DNA of 64,000 bases from Rhyacichthys aspro (lineage: Eukaryota > Chordata > Actinopteri > Gobiiformes > Rhyacichthyidae): positions 18,529,758 to 18,593,757 of the forward strand of contig CM072162.1 in NCBI GenBank assembly GCA_036850595.1. The letters are read 5' to 3'. Shown here piece after piece: positions 38,474-63,200 of the stretch. Position numbers and translations under genes: made by a program. Below the pieces are notes generated by a model that saw only the letters and a list, made by a program, of their open reading frames with translations, was not told where the DNA came from and made no database searches. Numbering within the stretch: position 1 is the stretch's first letter; each line of letters starts with the position of its first letter.

Positions 38474-40282
38474 CTGGAAACAAAACAAACAGATCTTTCA
38501 TTAACAGTGAGTCATCTCATCTCTGTAGCATTTATCTGAGGTAATTACCTGAAGAGACATGAGCTCAAATCAGTGAACAGTAAACAGTGAACTCAGAACT
38601 GAACTGTGAGAATATAACTTCATTTTATTTTTGGAGTAAAGTGTTTGTATCAACATAAAACAGGTGAATGTATGATAGGTTTGGGGCAATGAGGGTTTAG
38701 AGGACAGGAGAAATGAGCTCCACCTGGAGAGTCCCGTTAGCACAGGAGGCTAAAACTGCAGCAATTTACTCACAGTACACTTCCTGTTGAATTGACTGCC
38801 TTCAAAATAAAAGTGAGAGGTGCAGCAAAAGGCAATCATTATTTTGACTTCTTCTCTCACCATTTTTTGTGCATTAATGTTTAATGCAATTTGGGTTAAG
38901 AGGTCTAGTCTAGAGCAGAAGAGTCAGTTTTTAATAAAAGTCATATCATAGGACCAAAAAAAGTATAATTTTCGTTTTATTTGAATAGGCATGCTATGTA
39001 TCGGTGTGCGCCTCTTTCCTTTATAAATGTTTTTGTCCTTTTAGACTTTATTATAACAACAGTGGAGACAGAAAAACTGAGAGCGAGGGGAATGACACTG
39101 AGCAAACAGACCAGAGTCAGATTCAAACCCAGTCACTTGTAATTATGATCTATGCACTCTACTGAATGAGGGCCCTCCCCTGAATATTTATGGTATTTCA
39201 CAGACTAATTGTTCATAATTTGCATTAAAGCATCTGGCCTAAATGCATAAAGGTGTGAACCAGTTTAATCAGACATTTCTACACAGACAGTCAGTTAAAG
39301 GTCAGAGTCTCACAGCGACAGTATTTTAGCAGCTCCTCTCCGTCACCTGGCCTTGGTGTAAATCAGAGTCAAAGGTGTAATTAAAACCAGCAGGGATCTG
39401 TGGAGTTACAGTCTGTTCCTCTGAGCAAACGCAGGCATTTTAAAAAACACAACTAAAAAAATAAAAAGAAGAACAAATCTGAAAACTGCTGATTAATGTT
39501 TATTCAATCGGTGAAACATTTGCACTTGTGATAGTTGAATTTCCCTTTCCATACGCTGTTTACATTGTAGATATGATCTTCTTTTACATTTTAGCACTAG
39601 AGTGACGAATACTAGAGCAAATTTCATTTATAGAACCATATCTACATGAACCTTTAACAATGACAGGCTTATTACTGATTTTCATGTGTTGATTTTATGA
39701 ATTGTGAGATCTACTGTGAGACTAAAATAAACACTGATTGAATGAGTAAATTTTGCTATAGATAGATTTAACCCTAAAGTAAATGACTGAGAATCCTAAT
39801 TATTGTTAATGACTTACATACAGTGGGTCGTTTATGCACGCCAACTTTAAAGACAATAGGCTATTCTCACGATCATCACATAAAAAACAGCTTTACAATT
39901 GATACGGATAAATTTCGAGTCCCTTTGAGTGGGTTGATTTTAGACTTTGAACTGTGAAAGCTGAAACGAAAAGCTTTGATGTCTTTCACACATTTTGACT
40001 GGGCGTAGATACATTTCTACGAAAACAAAGCCAAACTGTTTATATGGCAGATATTATGTCTTGATCCCTTTTTGTTAATTTGCCTCTGTGTACACAATGT
40101 AAATACGCCAAAATATGACAGACAACAAGTTCAGATATTTTATGCTGAAAAGTAACTCGGGAATTAACCGGGATCTGAAGCTAACTTAGCAGCGTCCGAG
40201 GCTCCGTTACACGATTTCGGCCTATTATCTCTTTTTAATGATAATACAAAGCATATATTTTGCTTTAAGGTATGTTACTCAC
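38474..40282 (-). other. csgalnact2: Predicted first intron of CSGALNACT2
   Basis: No coding exon is visible. A tRNA-derived SINE-like sequence occupies about 39035-39180. The rest is AT-rich sequence without recognised structure. Confidence 0.4.
39035..39180 (-). mobile_element. tRNA-derived SINE fragment
   Basis: Read on the minus strand, the stretch opens GGGGAGGGCCCTCATTCAGT, then AGAGTGCATAGATC resembling a tRNA A-box region. ACTGGGTTTGAATCTGACTC then resembles a polymerase III B box (GGTTCGANTC) with one or two changes. A tail continues into TCAGTTTTTCTGTCTCCACT. The A-box to B-box spacing is roughly tRNA-like. It is too degenerate to be a functional tRNA gene. The SINE family needs a library search. 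Confidence 0.55.
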
Positions 40283-40420
40283 TTAATCTGCTCGTTCTCC
40301 ATCCCGGTGTGTGTTTACAGCTGAAGGTTTTGTGTAAAATCCCACAGCGGCAGTCAGACAGTGAGACAAATGCCACGGAGCAACGAGAAAAGAGTGGGTC
40401 GCAGTCCACTTCCGGTTACC
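40283..40420 (-). other. csgalnact2: Probable non-coding first exon of CSGALNACT2
   Basis: A strong donor, ATTAA|GTGAGT, marks the 3' end at 40283. It joins in sequence to the acceptor at 38474. Just inside lies ATG GAG AAC GAG CAG ATT AA, which after splicing would read MENEQIK and stop. The 5' limit is unknown; 40420 is a guess based on promoter-like sequence just beyond. Confidence 0.45.
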
Positions 40421-40480
40421 CAGTGACCAATGGGAGCGTTGCTATGGTGAGGACGTCACGAACACGTTGGTCCGCGGTGT
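40370..40480 (-). promoter_or_regulatory. csgalnact2: Likely CSGALNACT2 promoter
   Basis: CpG-richer sequence in AT-rich surroundings holds an ETS-type site (ACTTCCGG) near 40409 and a CCAAT motif near 40427, both typical of TATA-less promoters. Placement agrees with the predicted first exon just downstream on the minus strand. The start site is not determined. Confidence 0.4.
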
Positions 40481-40559
40481 TGTTAAAATAATAAAAGAAT
40501 AATAATAAGGAACGGTGTTAAAGGTTAAAGTGGAGACGAAAACAGAGATAGGATAGAAG

Positions 40560-40680
40560 TGATGTAGGACTCGAGACCGGTCTTGGTTTTGGGACTATTC
40601 TGTAAAGGTATTGGCTTGGTTTCGAACTCACTTTCACTTGGTCTTCTGTCAGATCCTGCGTCCTTCCCCTAACACTAAAC
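40560..40680 (+). repeat. Interspersed repeat, 'gagaccggtcttggttttggg' type
   Basis: GACTCGAGACCGGTCTTGGT and ACTTGGTCTTCTGTCAG match the motif style of the intron-4 INPP5F repeat. It lies just upstream of the predicted CSGALNACT2 promoter. Confidence 0.4.
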
Positions 40681-40907
40681 TCTATGAGTATGGACTTAGT
40701 CTAAGAATGGACTTTCACTGATTGGATGATTTAATTGCTCCCTTATATCATTTAAAACCCCTAAATCACAAAAAAGTAGATCTCAAATACCACTTCAGCA
40801 TCCGGTGTTGAAATTCAAAAGGTTTCCGTTTTATCAGTTTAGTTTCTCTTTTCCTGTTTCATATGTGTGTACCGTTTACTGGGGTTGTCAATAAATGCTA
40901 AAAGGCA

Positions 40908-40940
40908 AAAAAATAAAAAAAATAAAAAAATTAAAAAAAA
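40908..40940. repeat. A-rich low-complexity tract
   Basis: Runs of A broken by single T residues lie immediately left of the Tc1-like element. Confidence 0.8.
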
Positions 40941-40947
40941 AGTCACA

Positions 40948-41200
40948 TACACTGCCCTGCCAAAAAAAAAAGTCACCACATAGATTTAACTGAGCAAATA
41001 GGCAAGAGCCTCCTACACAAGATCTTGGCAAAACTTCAGACAACTCTGGACGGGAATAACATTGCATTTATTTCCATCCAGAGTTGCATGAATTTTTGAC
41101 AAGATCTTGTTTTGATGATGGGAGAGTCGACTGCTGCGCAAAGTTTTCTCCAGCCCCTCCCAAAGATTCTCATTGACTTTTTTTTTGGCCGGGCAGTTTA
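40948..41200. mobile_element. Short non-autonomous Tc1-like element with TA duplication
   Basis: The left terminus is CACTGCCCTGCCAAAAAAAA (from 40950). The right terminus, reverse complemented, is AACTGCCCGGCCAAAAAAAA (to 41198). Both are flanked by TA (40948-40949, 41199-41200), as expected for Tc1/mariner. The element is 249 bp with no transposase. Its interior is itself an inverted repeat: CAAGATCTTGGCAAAACTTC near 41019 is mirrored by CAAGATCTTGTCAAAAATTC on the other strand near 41108. CAACTCTGGA is mirrored in the same way. It therefore has foldback structure. An A-rich tract (about 40908-40940) precedes it. Confidence 0.7.
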
Positions 41201-41408
41201 TTATCAATGCATGTGTCACCCATTTGTTCTCTATACTTTTTTATTGACTCCATTACAAGTAACTCCATGGGACTATAAAGATGGACCTGTGTCAAATATA
41301 ATGAAGTATATTAGCATTTATAGTTTATAGTGCACAGTACATTGGTACATTGGCCCGTTGGAATCTGTGATTTCAATAAAGATACAGTGAAAACAAGTGA
41401 TTTTACTG

Positions 41409-42181
41409 TTTATTTATTAACTGTAACATAATCAAATAAAGACAACATAACAATGATAACACACAGTAGTTTACATAATCTGACTTTTTACACAAAGATT
41501 GCCGATACAGACAGTGACTGAGCGTGAACTGGAGTCTGACACGGGACACGTCACAATCTACATTACGTCTCATGTCGTTACAATGGAGTCACTCACTAGT
41601 TGATATCGTTGTGTAAAAAAGAGCAAACTTAACTGAGAAAGTGGGTTTTTCTGAGCATGTTTTCTCTTTGGCAAAAATGTCTGTGTGGAGGGAAACACAA
41701 AATGGAGTCTGACATCATGAGCAACACAATCCTCTAAGAAACTTTACATTTTTGGACATTTCTCTGTCATGTCCGCTCAATCCCAGCTGTCTACAGCAGG
41801 TGATGGTAAAGACGTCCCCTTTAATTCCTGGGCTGGAACAGATCTTCACAGTCGGACATTTATAATTGGAGGCTATTGTCGAAGCAGCACAGGCACTTGA
41901 AAGACATTGACACTGACATACAATCTGGTACAATAGTCATGCAGTGATACAACTCGGCCGACACAGCCGTGAGGTAATACTTAACATACTGAAGAGCTGA
42001 ACGAAGCTTGGTCTAAGGTGGTCCAGCCTTTTGCAGCAAAAAGATCCCAGTTTTAAACGTTGAATACCCGTGCAACAGAAATAAAAGGGAACCAGCTTTA
42101 GCATCAGATTGTTTATGTACAGTCTCATAGAAATATACACATCTATCACCAATTGTCACTTGATTTCAAGTTGGGTTGTCT
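41409..42181 (-). other. ret: Probable RET51 3' UTR
   Basis: About 0.77 kb follows the exon-20 stop on the minus strand before overlapping AATAAA hexamers (complement of 41409-41418). No other gene is seen. The exact cleavage site is unknown. Confidence 0.5.
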
Positions 42182-55079
<12,898 letters not shown>

Positions 55080-55119
55080 CTGCAGAAACAACACATTTAC
55101 ACATTAGAACCTGAAATAG

Positions 55120-55985
55120 CCTTTTTATGAAAGATGTTAGGACCAGGATAAAAAAACAGGCCTAAACTGAGATTAAACTGGGACTAGGACTCACAACAGA
55201 CTAAGACACAAAGAGAGAACTAAACTCAAGAACAAGACTAACCCAAAGGCTAGATTAAGAAATAAAAGATCATTCAAACAGGTCAAAGCCTGGACTAAAT
55301 CACAATTAAACCAGGGCCACATCAAGGACCAAACTGTTCTCAAAGAAACAAAAAGCAGGACTAAACCAAGACTTTAGTAGGATCTAACCAAAGAATACAC
55401 CCTGAAATAAAGCTGAGAGTAAAAGCTGGACTTGGACTAGGACTCAACCAGAACTAATGACTAAACCAAAATGAAAGCAGGGCCACATCAAGGACCAAAA
55501 TGTAAACAGACTAAACCTGACCTAAACCAGGATTAAACAAAGTCTACAACCTGGCATTAAACAAGATCCAAACCAGGACTAACCAAGGTTAAACTTTGTC
55601 AAAATCCAGGTTAAAACCAAGACTAAAAAAACACAGAAATAAACCTGAGAGAAAAACCCAGGAAAGGACTAGGACTTAACCAGAACTTACTCCTGACTAA
55701 ACCAGAACATAATCTAAGAACAAACTAAACGAAAGCAGGACCAAGCCAAAACTATACAGGGAGCTAACCCAGGTCTAAACCAAGGACTTAACCCAAACTT
55801 AAACTAAAACCAGGACTAAAATACCAGACCAGACTAAACTAGGACCAGACCGTTCTGAGGTAAGGTCTAGTTCCAGGACAACAGGAATGAAACCAGAACT
55901 AAATCAAGCCTAAACCCAGAGCAAAACCCAAGACTAACCCAAGATTAAACCAGGACTAGGACCAAACCAAAACTATTATATAATT
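55120..55985 (+). repeat. Degenerate minisatellite A in probable RET intron 1
   Basis: About 0.85 kb is built from variants of an 11-13-bp theme close to GGACTAAACCA (GGACTAAACCAAGA, CAGGACTAACCAAGG, GACTAAACCAGAAC). Units are diverged and unevenly spaced. The sequence is almost free of coding potential and strongly strand-skewed (few T). It starts about 40 bp beyond RET exon 2. Confidence 0.8.
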
Positions 55986-56534
55986 TAATCTTCATTTAGA
56001 AAAGGTCAGGTAGCACCAATACAAATGCCACAACGGAGAAAGCCTCCCTCAACATTTCAAGCTTCAACTTTCTTCCCATTGATTAAAGACAGATTTAGTT
56101 GATATTCATCGTAAACATTACCGCTAAGAGCTGGTGTCTTATTCCAAAGCAGGAAGCAGCACTTATCAAACATCTTATCCCTGATATTTAACTGTGGCAG
56201 CAATAATGCCACACAAAGCCGTCCGGTCATGAGACTGAAGCGAGTATTCAACGTGACAGGTCCTGCTTTTCTCCCTCGATGTGTCCTTTATCCCCTTCTT
56301 TAGCGGAAATTGAACGGACGGCTCGAATGACACTTATGCAGCTCTTTTAATGAATTTCTCACTCGGTCAATAACGTGTGGTTTCCGGTTTTCCTTCTGTT
56401 CACCTTGAGATGTTTAATTACACGGGATATGACATGGGTCACATGACACGGGACAGAGATGAGTCATTACCTGTCGCCGACATGTGAGTGTAATGGATCT
56501 GCGTAAATCAACATAGAGCCATAAGAAAATCATT

Positions 56535-57290
56535 ATTTAGTTCTGGATTAGACCTGGTTTAGACCTGGTTTAATCCTCCTTAAACTCAAGTAAATCTACA
56601 TTTTTCACAGAATGGGACAAACCAGGACTAATCCAGAGCAAAATGTGTGACTAAAGAAGACTTACACCCTTGGACTAAACCAGGACCAAAAGAGGCCAGG
56701 ACTAAAGCAAGGATCTAATCAAGTCTAAACCCCGTTCTGAACCAAGAGTGAACCTAAACTAAACCCAGGACCAATCCAGGACTAACCCAGGACTCCCCCA
56801 GGGAAAAAAACTAAGACCAAAGTGGAGTAAACAAAGGCCAAAACCAGGTGTAGATCTCTGACTGAACCACTACTAAACCGAGACTAACTACAACTAATCC
56901 TGAACTAGGATTAACAAAACAAAGACCAGTGGGGCCAACCAAGACAAAGGCCGGGACTAAACCAAATCTAAATCCAAGACTAAACCAGAACTAAACCGGT
57001 TCCAAACAGACTAACTATATCAAGACTAAATCAGGACCAGTAAGACTGAAACCAGAGCCTAGCCCTGAACTAAACAAGGACAATCCCCAAGGCACTGATA
57101 CAGGACTAAACCAGGTCTGAAGGACTAACAAGACTAAATGAGGACAATGAATCCAAAACTACAAATGGACAAAACCCACAACTGAACCAAAGAGACAGGA
57201 CTAAATCATTATGACTTTAAACCCAGAATTAAACCAGGTCTCAAGACTAAACTTAGGACTAAACCTTCAGCTCCAGTCTTTAACAGAACC
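56535..57290 (+). repeat. Degenerate minisatellite B in probable RET intron 1, with inverted units at its left edge
   Basis: The GGACTAAACCA theme resumes at about 56600 and runs to about 57290 in the same orientation as block A. At 56537-56576 the motif is inverted (TAGACCTGGTTTAGACCTGG, then TTTAATCC). About 0.55 kb of ordinary sequence separates A from B. Confidence 0.75.
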
Positions 57291-60200
57291 TAGAGATGTC
57301 TCTGGTGTAATTGTGTCCCTGCTGTGTCCCTCTGACGGCGGGAGGACACCATTCAGGGATCGCACTAATGTCATTAGCAGACAACAAAACCTGATTTTCT
57401 ATTTCTGTTGGAGCAGTTAAAGGCTCGGCTCTGGTTTCAGACATTGATTTAATTTGGCTGGGTTTGGATGACAGGAGCCGCTCTGATGGATAAAATGTGG
57501 CTGTCCTCTTGAAGGATGGAGATACACTGGAGCAGCTTTTTATTAAACGTGTCGTAGGACGTAAACAACAGCGGACCACTAGTTCTACATCCTGATACAT
57601 GCCACAAAGGCTAATACTGAGCGTGTCCTCAAATACCTCAGTACTCATTCAGGATGCATTTACCCCATTTGCTCTTTGTAAGGCTTGATATCTGATCACT
57701 GCACCTCCATATTTTTGTGCCAGGTTTTACAGGCTTCAGGATTCAACCACAAATCTAACTTGCTTTGCTTGCAAGTTTTAAGTTTAGTAATAGTTTTTCC
57801 ATGTGTCTTACTGTTTTCCAACCAGTCGCTCTTTGTCAAGGTCCTGGTCTTGTCTCAGTCTCAGATGCACAGGACTCTGGATTTTTCTATCCCGTCATTG
57901 TTTGTTTGTTTAGACTTACTGTCTGAATTAACCTTAACTAAATTACTATAACTAAACTAACCAGGATAAAGTCGGCTCCATAGATAGGGATGTATATGTA
58001 TGTTTTGAGATGTATAGAAAAGGTCAAAACTACGGTCTTTTGATGTAAACATAAAACTGCGGCAAATGTTTTACGTGCAGTAATGGCTAATTCAGTTTTA
58101 TGCAGCAGTCTGTTGGGAAGCCAAAAAAATAGTTTGAAGGCAACTTGAAAAACCAATAGAGAAGTCTGGTTCAACAATAGATATTAGTTTGGAGACTCCT
58201 TTGGAGAAGGCCTGAATCGACAGATTTGAAGAGACCTCACAGCTGAATTTCCTCTTGGGGATTCATAAAGTGATTTTGAATTTGAATCATGCACTGATCT
58301 GGTCTCAGCTCTGGTTTTGTCTTGTCTCTGAAACATGGTGGTCCTGTTCTTGTGTATTGCCTTGAGTGACAACACCACAAGATGTTTAGTGTAATAAAGA
58401 CTGATACTATTATACAAGTCTGTATGTTATGCTCATATTTCTTTGCTTAAATGAATCTAAACTATTTTAAGCAAACACATTTCATAAAAGCCTTCCCAAA
58501 GTGCCTTCCATACAAAACAAATACAATAGTCTTGTTGTAGTGAGAGACACATTTCTCTATTTATACATCATCATCTCATCTTTGTTCCAGAGCAGATGAA
58601 CCTATGTCTATTTTTATTCAGAAATGGATCTGTTGTGTTTCCCTCGGATAAAAATATTGCTGCTCTCAAACTACACCAAATCCATTTGTTTGGCTCGTGC
58701 ATTACTTATTAATGTACAGTATTAAGCACTGTTTTGTGGCTCAGATGTCACCTAAAGTGGACAGAGCACCTTAAAAGCCTTATTATTAGTAAGTGTGAAT
58801 AGTAAAAATGTACATTTATGTTACGAGTGATGGACAAATGTGTGCATAAATTAAGTTAAATGCATTATTGAATCTGTCGACTCAGGGTGTTCCTTTAGTG
58901 GCCATTAGAGGGAGCTATTATCTCACTGACACAAGCCACAGACAGTGTTTATCAAAGAGAATAGCACAAAAACAAAGGAATAAACTATGTATGCAATCAA
59001 AGAGATTACTTATTTCGATTTTTATTATACAGTTTTAAATAAAGCTAATAAAAGAGACAATGACTTACTGTATACTCTCTATAGCTTGCAGTAAAATAGA
59101 ATATAGAAAATATAATTTAATCTGAAGAAATCTGCCTCATTCATCATGACTGGAGCAGCAGATGACAGGGGCCTACAAATAAAAGCTGAGGCTCGAATGT
59201 GTTAACCATCGGGGGCTGAACAGTTTTATGGAGCCTGGTCTTGGCTCGGAGCCACGGCGCTGGACCCCATGCAACACAATCCGTTTATATCATTCAAAAC
59301 TCAATTTCTTTCCAGGACTGTAGCCAACAGAAAGCAAGCAGCTTATATCAAAACTAATTAATTGAATGGATCAAGCAGGCCTCACAGCAAATGGCATCTT
59401 TGGTCTTCGAGGCCGTGATTTTGTCAAGAATGACTCATTAGTTTCCCAAAATGATGCCTGAGACTGACGGAAAGGCACTCGGTAACAATATTTCACCTCT
59501 AAAGACAAAATACATGTGACAAAACAAGCCTCACCTCATCCAATGTCTCTTAAAACACTTCAAAAACAATACGCAGCTTGGACAGACGCTCTGACCTGTC
59601 ATGGCTCGATGTGTGCAAACAGTACAGCCATAAATAGCCCTTTTACAGCCTTCAAACACCAATAAAACTAATACAGAGCTGCAGCAGAGAGGGCCGCTTC
59701 TTTGGAGACTACAGTAAGTAATTTTTGGCTAATATTTGAACAGGAGTACTTCTGTATCAATACATGTTTACACTAGATACTGTACACTGTTGGAGATAGT
59801 GGATAGAGAAACTGAGCTCATATAAAGCACTATTACACCTCTGCACACTTCCTGGTTGCATTATGTTTGCAGTTTCCAGTTGTCCTGTCGTATTAACACA
59901 AGAAATGGCCATGAAGATAGTTTTGGCCTAGTGTTAGTTATGCTCTCTGTTATCGAGCGGGGTTAAGGAAAAGAGTGGAAACCAAACAGTCCTCAAATAG
60001 CAGTATCTGAGGAGGTCAAATGAGTATGAATATGGCTGAGTAGAGACTATTGGTATCTAGAAAACAAACAGAGTTCATTATGAAGGTAAGGAGATGCATC
60101 ACTATAGCAACACACATAAATTGACATAAGGGTATGATGAGATTGTATAGACTATAACAAGGCTAAAACTTTGCAAGCAACATCTGGGAACAGTAAAAAA

Positions 60201-63200
60201 AAAAAAAAAAAAAAGATATGTCACATCTTATTAAACTCATGCCCACAAAAGCCTATTCTGTATAAATATAAAGATGTTTTGCAGCGGGTTAAGCATGTTG
60301 TATTTGGTTTGATTTGTGTCAGTTTTTAATGGGACTAACAAAGGTTGGAGGAACTTAAAAAGGACAGATGAAGGGGGTAGAAAAAATGAAAGGAAGGACA
60401 AAAAGGACACACGCTCGTCAGTGAATCTGAAACCCCAGACTGTGCCACAGACCACAGTGCGTCTAGGCCTGGTCAAACTGATAGTGTGGGACGCCCTCTC
60501 CCCGTCGTCCCAGACAAAGACAGGAACTCAATTAGCTGGATGCGTGCCTGGGCTGATAGATTTACCAGCTATGAGCTCATGTTCAGGAGTCACCCGCGTT
60601 ACACCACACGGCTCACCAGTCTACCCTTGTACTCGTAACGGGGTCGTCCTCTCAGAGGTGTCCCGTCTTTAGCGCAACACCGGCCTTCATTTTTAATCTT
60701 ACGTCAGGCCCCTGTTGCCATGGAAACGCCATTTAAGTGGGGCCAAATACACTCACTAAAGCACAAATAGGACAAATGCTTGCTCTAAACTCACACAAAA
60801 CAGTTACCTTTCCACAAATAAAGAGCTACATATCCTGGTTCTTATGCAAATTTGAGTTGATTTGACAGTGGAATATCCATCAACCCAGGCTTAAATTGTC
60901 CTGAAAACATTCGTTAGTCTCCTTATTTTACATCAACATTTCTTTTTGTGTGTTTTTTTTTAATTGGCAGTACATACAAAACAGTTCAACAGTAATAGTG
61001 GCATACAATGGAGACAAAACAAAATACAGTAGAAAAATAACAAGACCGCATAAGACATTAACGAGTATGTGTGTGTGTGAATTCATAATATAGATATCTA
61101 TATATAACCCCCCTTTTCTTTAATTTGTATGAATGTATTATTAGTTTTTTAATATATTGTTATTGTAATGATTTTGAGGCTCCTTATTGTGGGGTACAAA
61201 GTTACATAGATACATACAGAAAGTAGCCTACTCTGTTATTTATTCAAGACACATCCAGTGCCTTCACACCTTGCATAAAGCCTGGCCACATTACATCCAA
61301 TCAAGGCGTCCAGATTTTAACGCCAGGTAGGAAGGCGGCCAGAGTAAATTCTGCAGTTCTGTTCTTTCGTTGTATATAATGTATAGTATAATGTACACTG
61401 AGAACATTTTTGTTGTGTTTTTTTTATTAATTAGTGGTAAATGACTCTGCTGCCGTGGTAACAAGGGAGATGGTTTTAAATCTAGTTAAAATTTGGGGTC
61501 ATTCAAACCAATGTGAACTAATTACAGTGTAAAACAATATTAAGGCTGGTCTGACATTAAAGACCAGACTAAACTACATTTGTGAACCTGTCTTTAGTTC
61601 TGAAACAAACAAAGAGCGTCTCTGAGCCAGACATCGTCAGTGATCGGAGCGTCCAGTTCGAAGCGACTGACCTGCTCTGCCTGCTTTAAAATGATTTATC
61701 CTCTCTGTAATCTCCTTCATAGACTGAAGCTCCCGCGGCCACAGCCCCAGCCTCGTGCCCTTTCTCTCCCAAGGTCAACGCGCACTGCCTCTGTCCCGGT
61801 AACGACCCATCGAAAAGGCCGCATATCTGGCAGCCGACCAATCAATAAGCGCACTAATCAACGGCAGTGCTGATTGTTTTCCACTGATGAGCTGAACGAG
61901 GAGCGTGTGTCCCATCATCTCCATTACTGAGAACAGGGAGCCTCTTGACGTGGTTAGACACAGGGCATAGCTCTGTCGTACGGGGTTCATTTCACAGACA
62001 TTTGGATCTGTCAATATCCACATTTTCAAACAATATACTGTCTATTAGAAAACAGCAGCCATTTCACTTTTTAAATGCATAATATTAACAATATAACATT
62101 AAATTTCAGTGGGTCACATGACATAAAAGGGAACATTTGTAAAGGCTTTCGACTTTATTAAGCTTTTTCCAACTTTTTTTTTTTTTAACTTATTAATTAT
62201 TAATATTACTAATAGATGTGGGAGCACTTGAGCTGCCTTGTGCTCTAAGTTTTAGTTAAGCATTTTTCGCACTAAATTCAAAGTGGCAAAGCTGTCAAGT
62301 CCTATCACAAATAGTGCAACAAACAGGAATTGTTGATTGTCTTGGACTCGTCATTTAGATGAATTAGCAGTAATTTTTGTGAAGGCACTAGTCAAGACTA
62401 CACAAACTGAAACGGTACTGAGACCAAAGCAAAACTGGGTGTTTTAGGGACAGAGACAAAACCAAGACCAGTAGATAAGAAGTAATACCAGGGAATTTAG
62501 TAAAATCCAATGGAAAACTCATGGCTAGTTTGGTAGAGCTTCACGTTGGAGAACTTATCTGTGACTAAGTGGATTTAAAAATAGAAGTTACATGCAATCA
62601 CACTGAAGTCGACAAATCAACTGGTTGTGGTTCTGGACGTTCGTGATAAAATGGTGCATTGTGTGACATTTTGTAGTTCTGTGTACTCTTTGCATGTGTC
62701 TGTCCTGCTCCTTTGAAGCCAAAAAAAAAAATCCTACGTCTGCCCAGAGAGGAAAAACTAAGCTCTGTTGGAAGAGAAGTACAGTCATGTTTCTTTTTGA
62801 GCACAAACTCTCACATATACATTGATTTTGTTTCAAATTTTCTAATGAAAATGACCATCAGACCTAATTCAAATAGGTTTACAATATCATGTCCCTGCAG
62901 CACAATTGCAACTGTTCACATGCTCTAAATGTGAGGTGAGGAATTGTATGTTTGCTAACAAATGTCACCATAAGGCCATTAAACTACCCACCTTTAAAAT
63001 CTATAGTCCAAGATGAGACAGTATAAAGAAACCTTTAAAAAGCTTCAAAACCAGACTGGTCTAAAGTTGTCCAACACTAGGAACAGCAGGCTGCAGCCTC
63101 TTATATCTGAGTCCATTAGCTGTACTTGGCTTCAGTGAGTACTGCTCACATCCTGCTGATGAGGCTAAAACTACTGTAGAGTGATATGGACACAATAAAT

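Noticed and set aside
39035..39180. A functional tRNA gene
   Set aside because: The B-box-like part is degenerate, no cloverleaf with a paired acceptor stem can be drawn, and a SINE-like tail follows. It is called a SINE fragment.
41013..41219. 68-codon minus-strand ORF as a small gene
   Set aside because: It lies wholly within the Tc1-like element and results from its inverted-repeat sequence.
56057..56251. Minus-strand ORF with a short hydrophobic start (MTGRLCVALLLPQL) as RET exon 1
   Set aside because: It starts at TTG or an internal ATG, has no good donor after the hydrophobic stretch, and the phase does not clearly fit exon 2. It is too weak to call.
58903..58921. Second CTCF-like motif (CCATTAGAGGGAGC)
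   Set aside because: It has at least two mismatches to the core consensus, and similar strings are common in fish repeats.
61775..62029. Minus-strand ORF (contains MGHTLLVQLIS) as a signal-peptide exon of RET
   Set aside because: No convincing donor in the needed phase and only a weak hydrophobic core. The open frame is probably chance in a CpG-richer patch.
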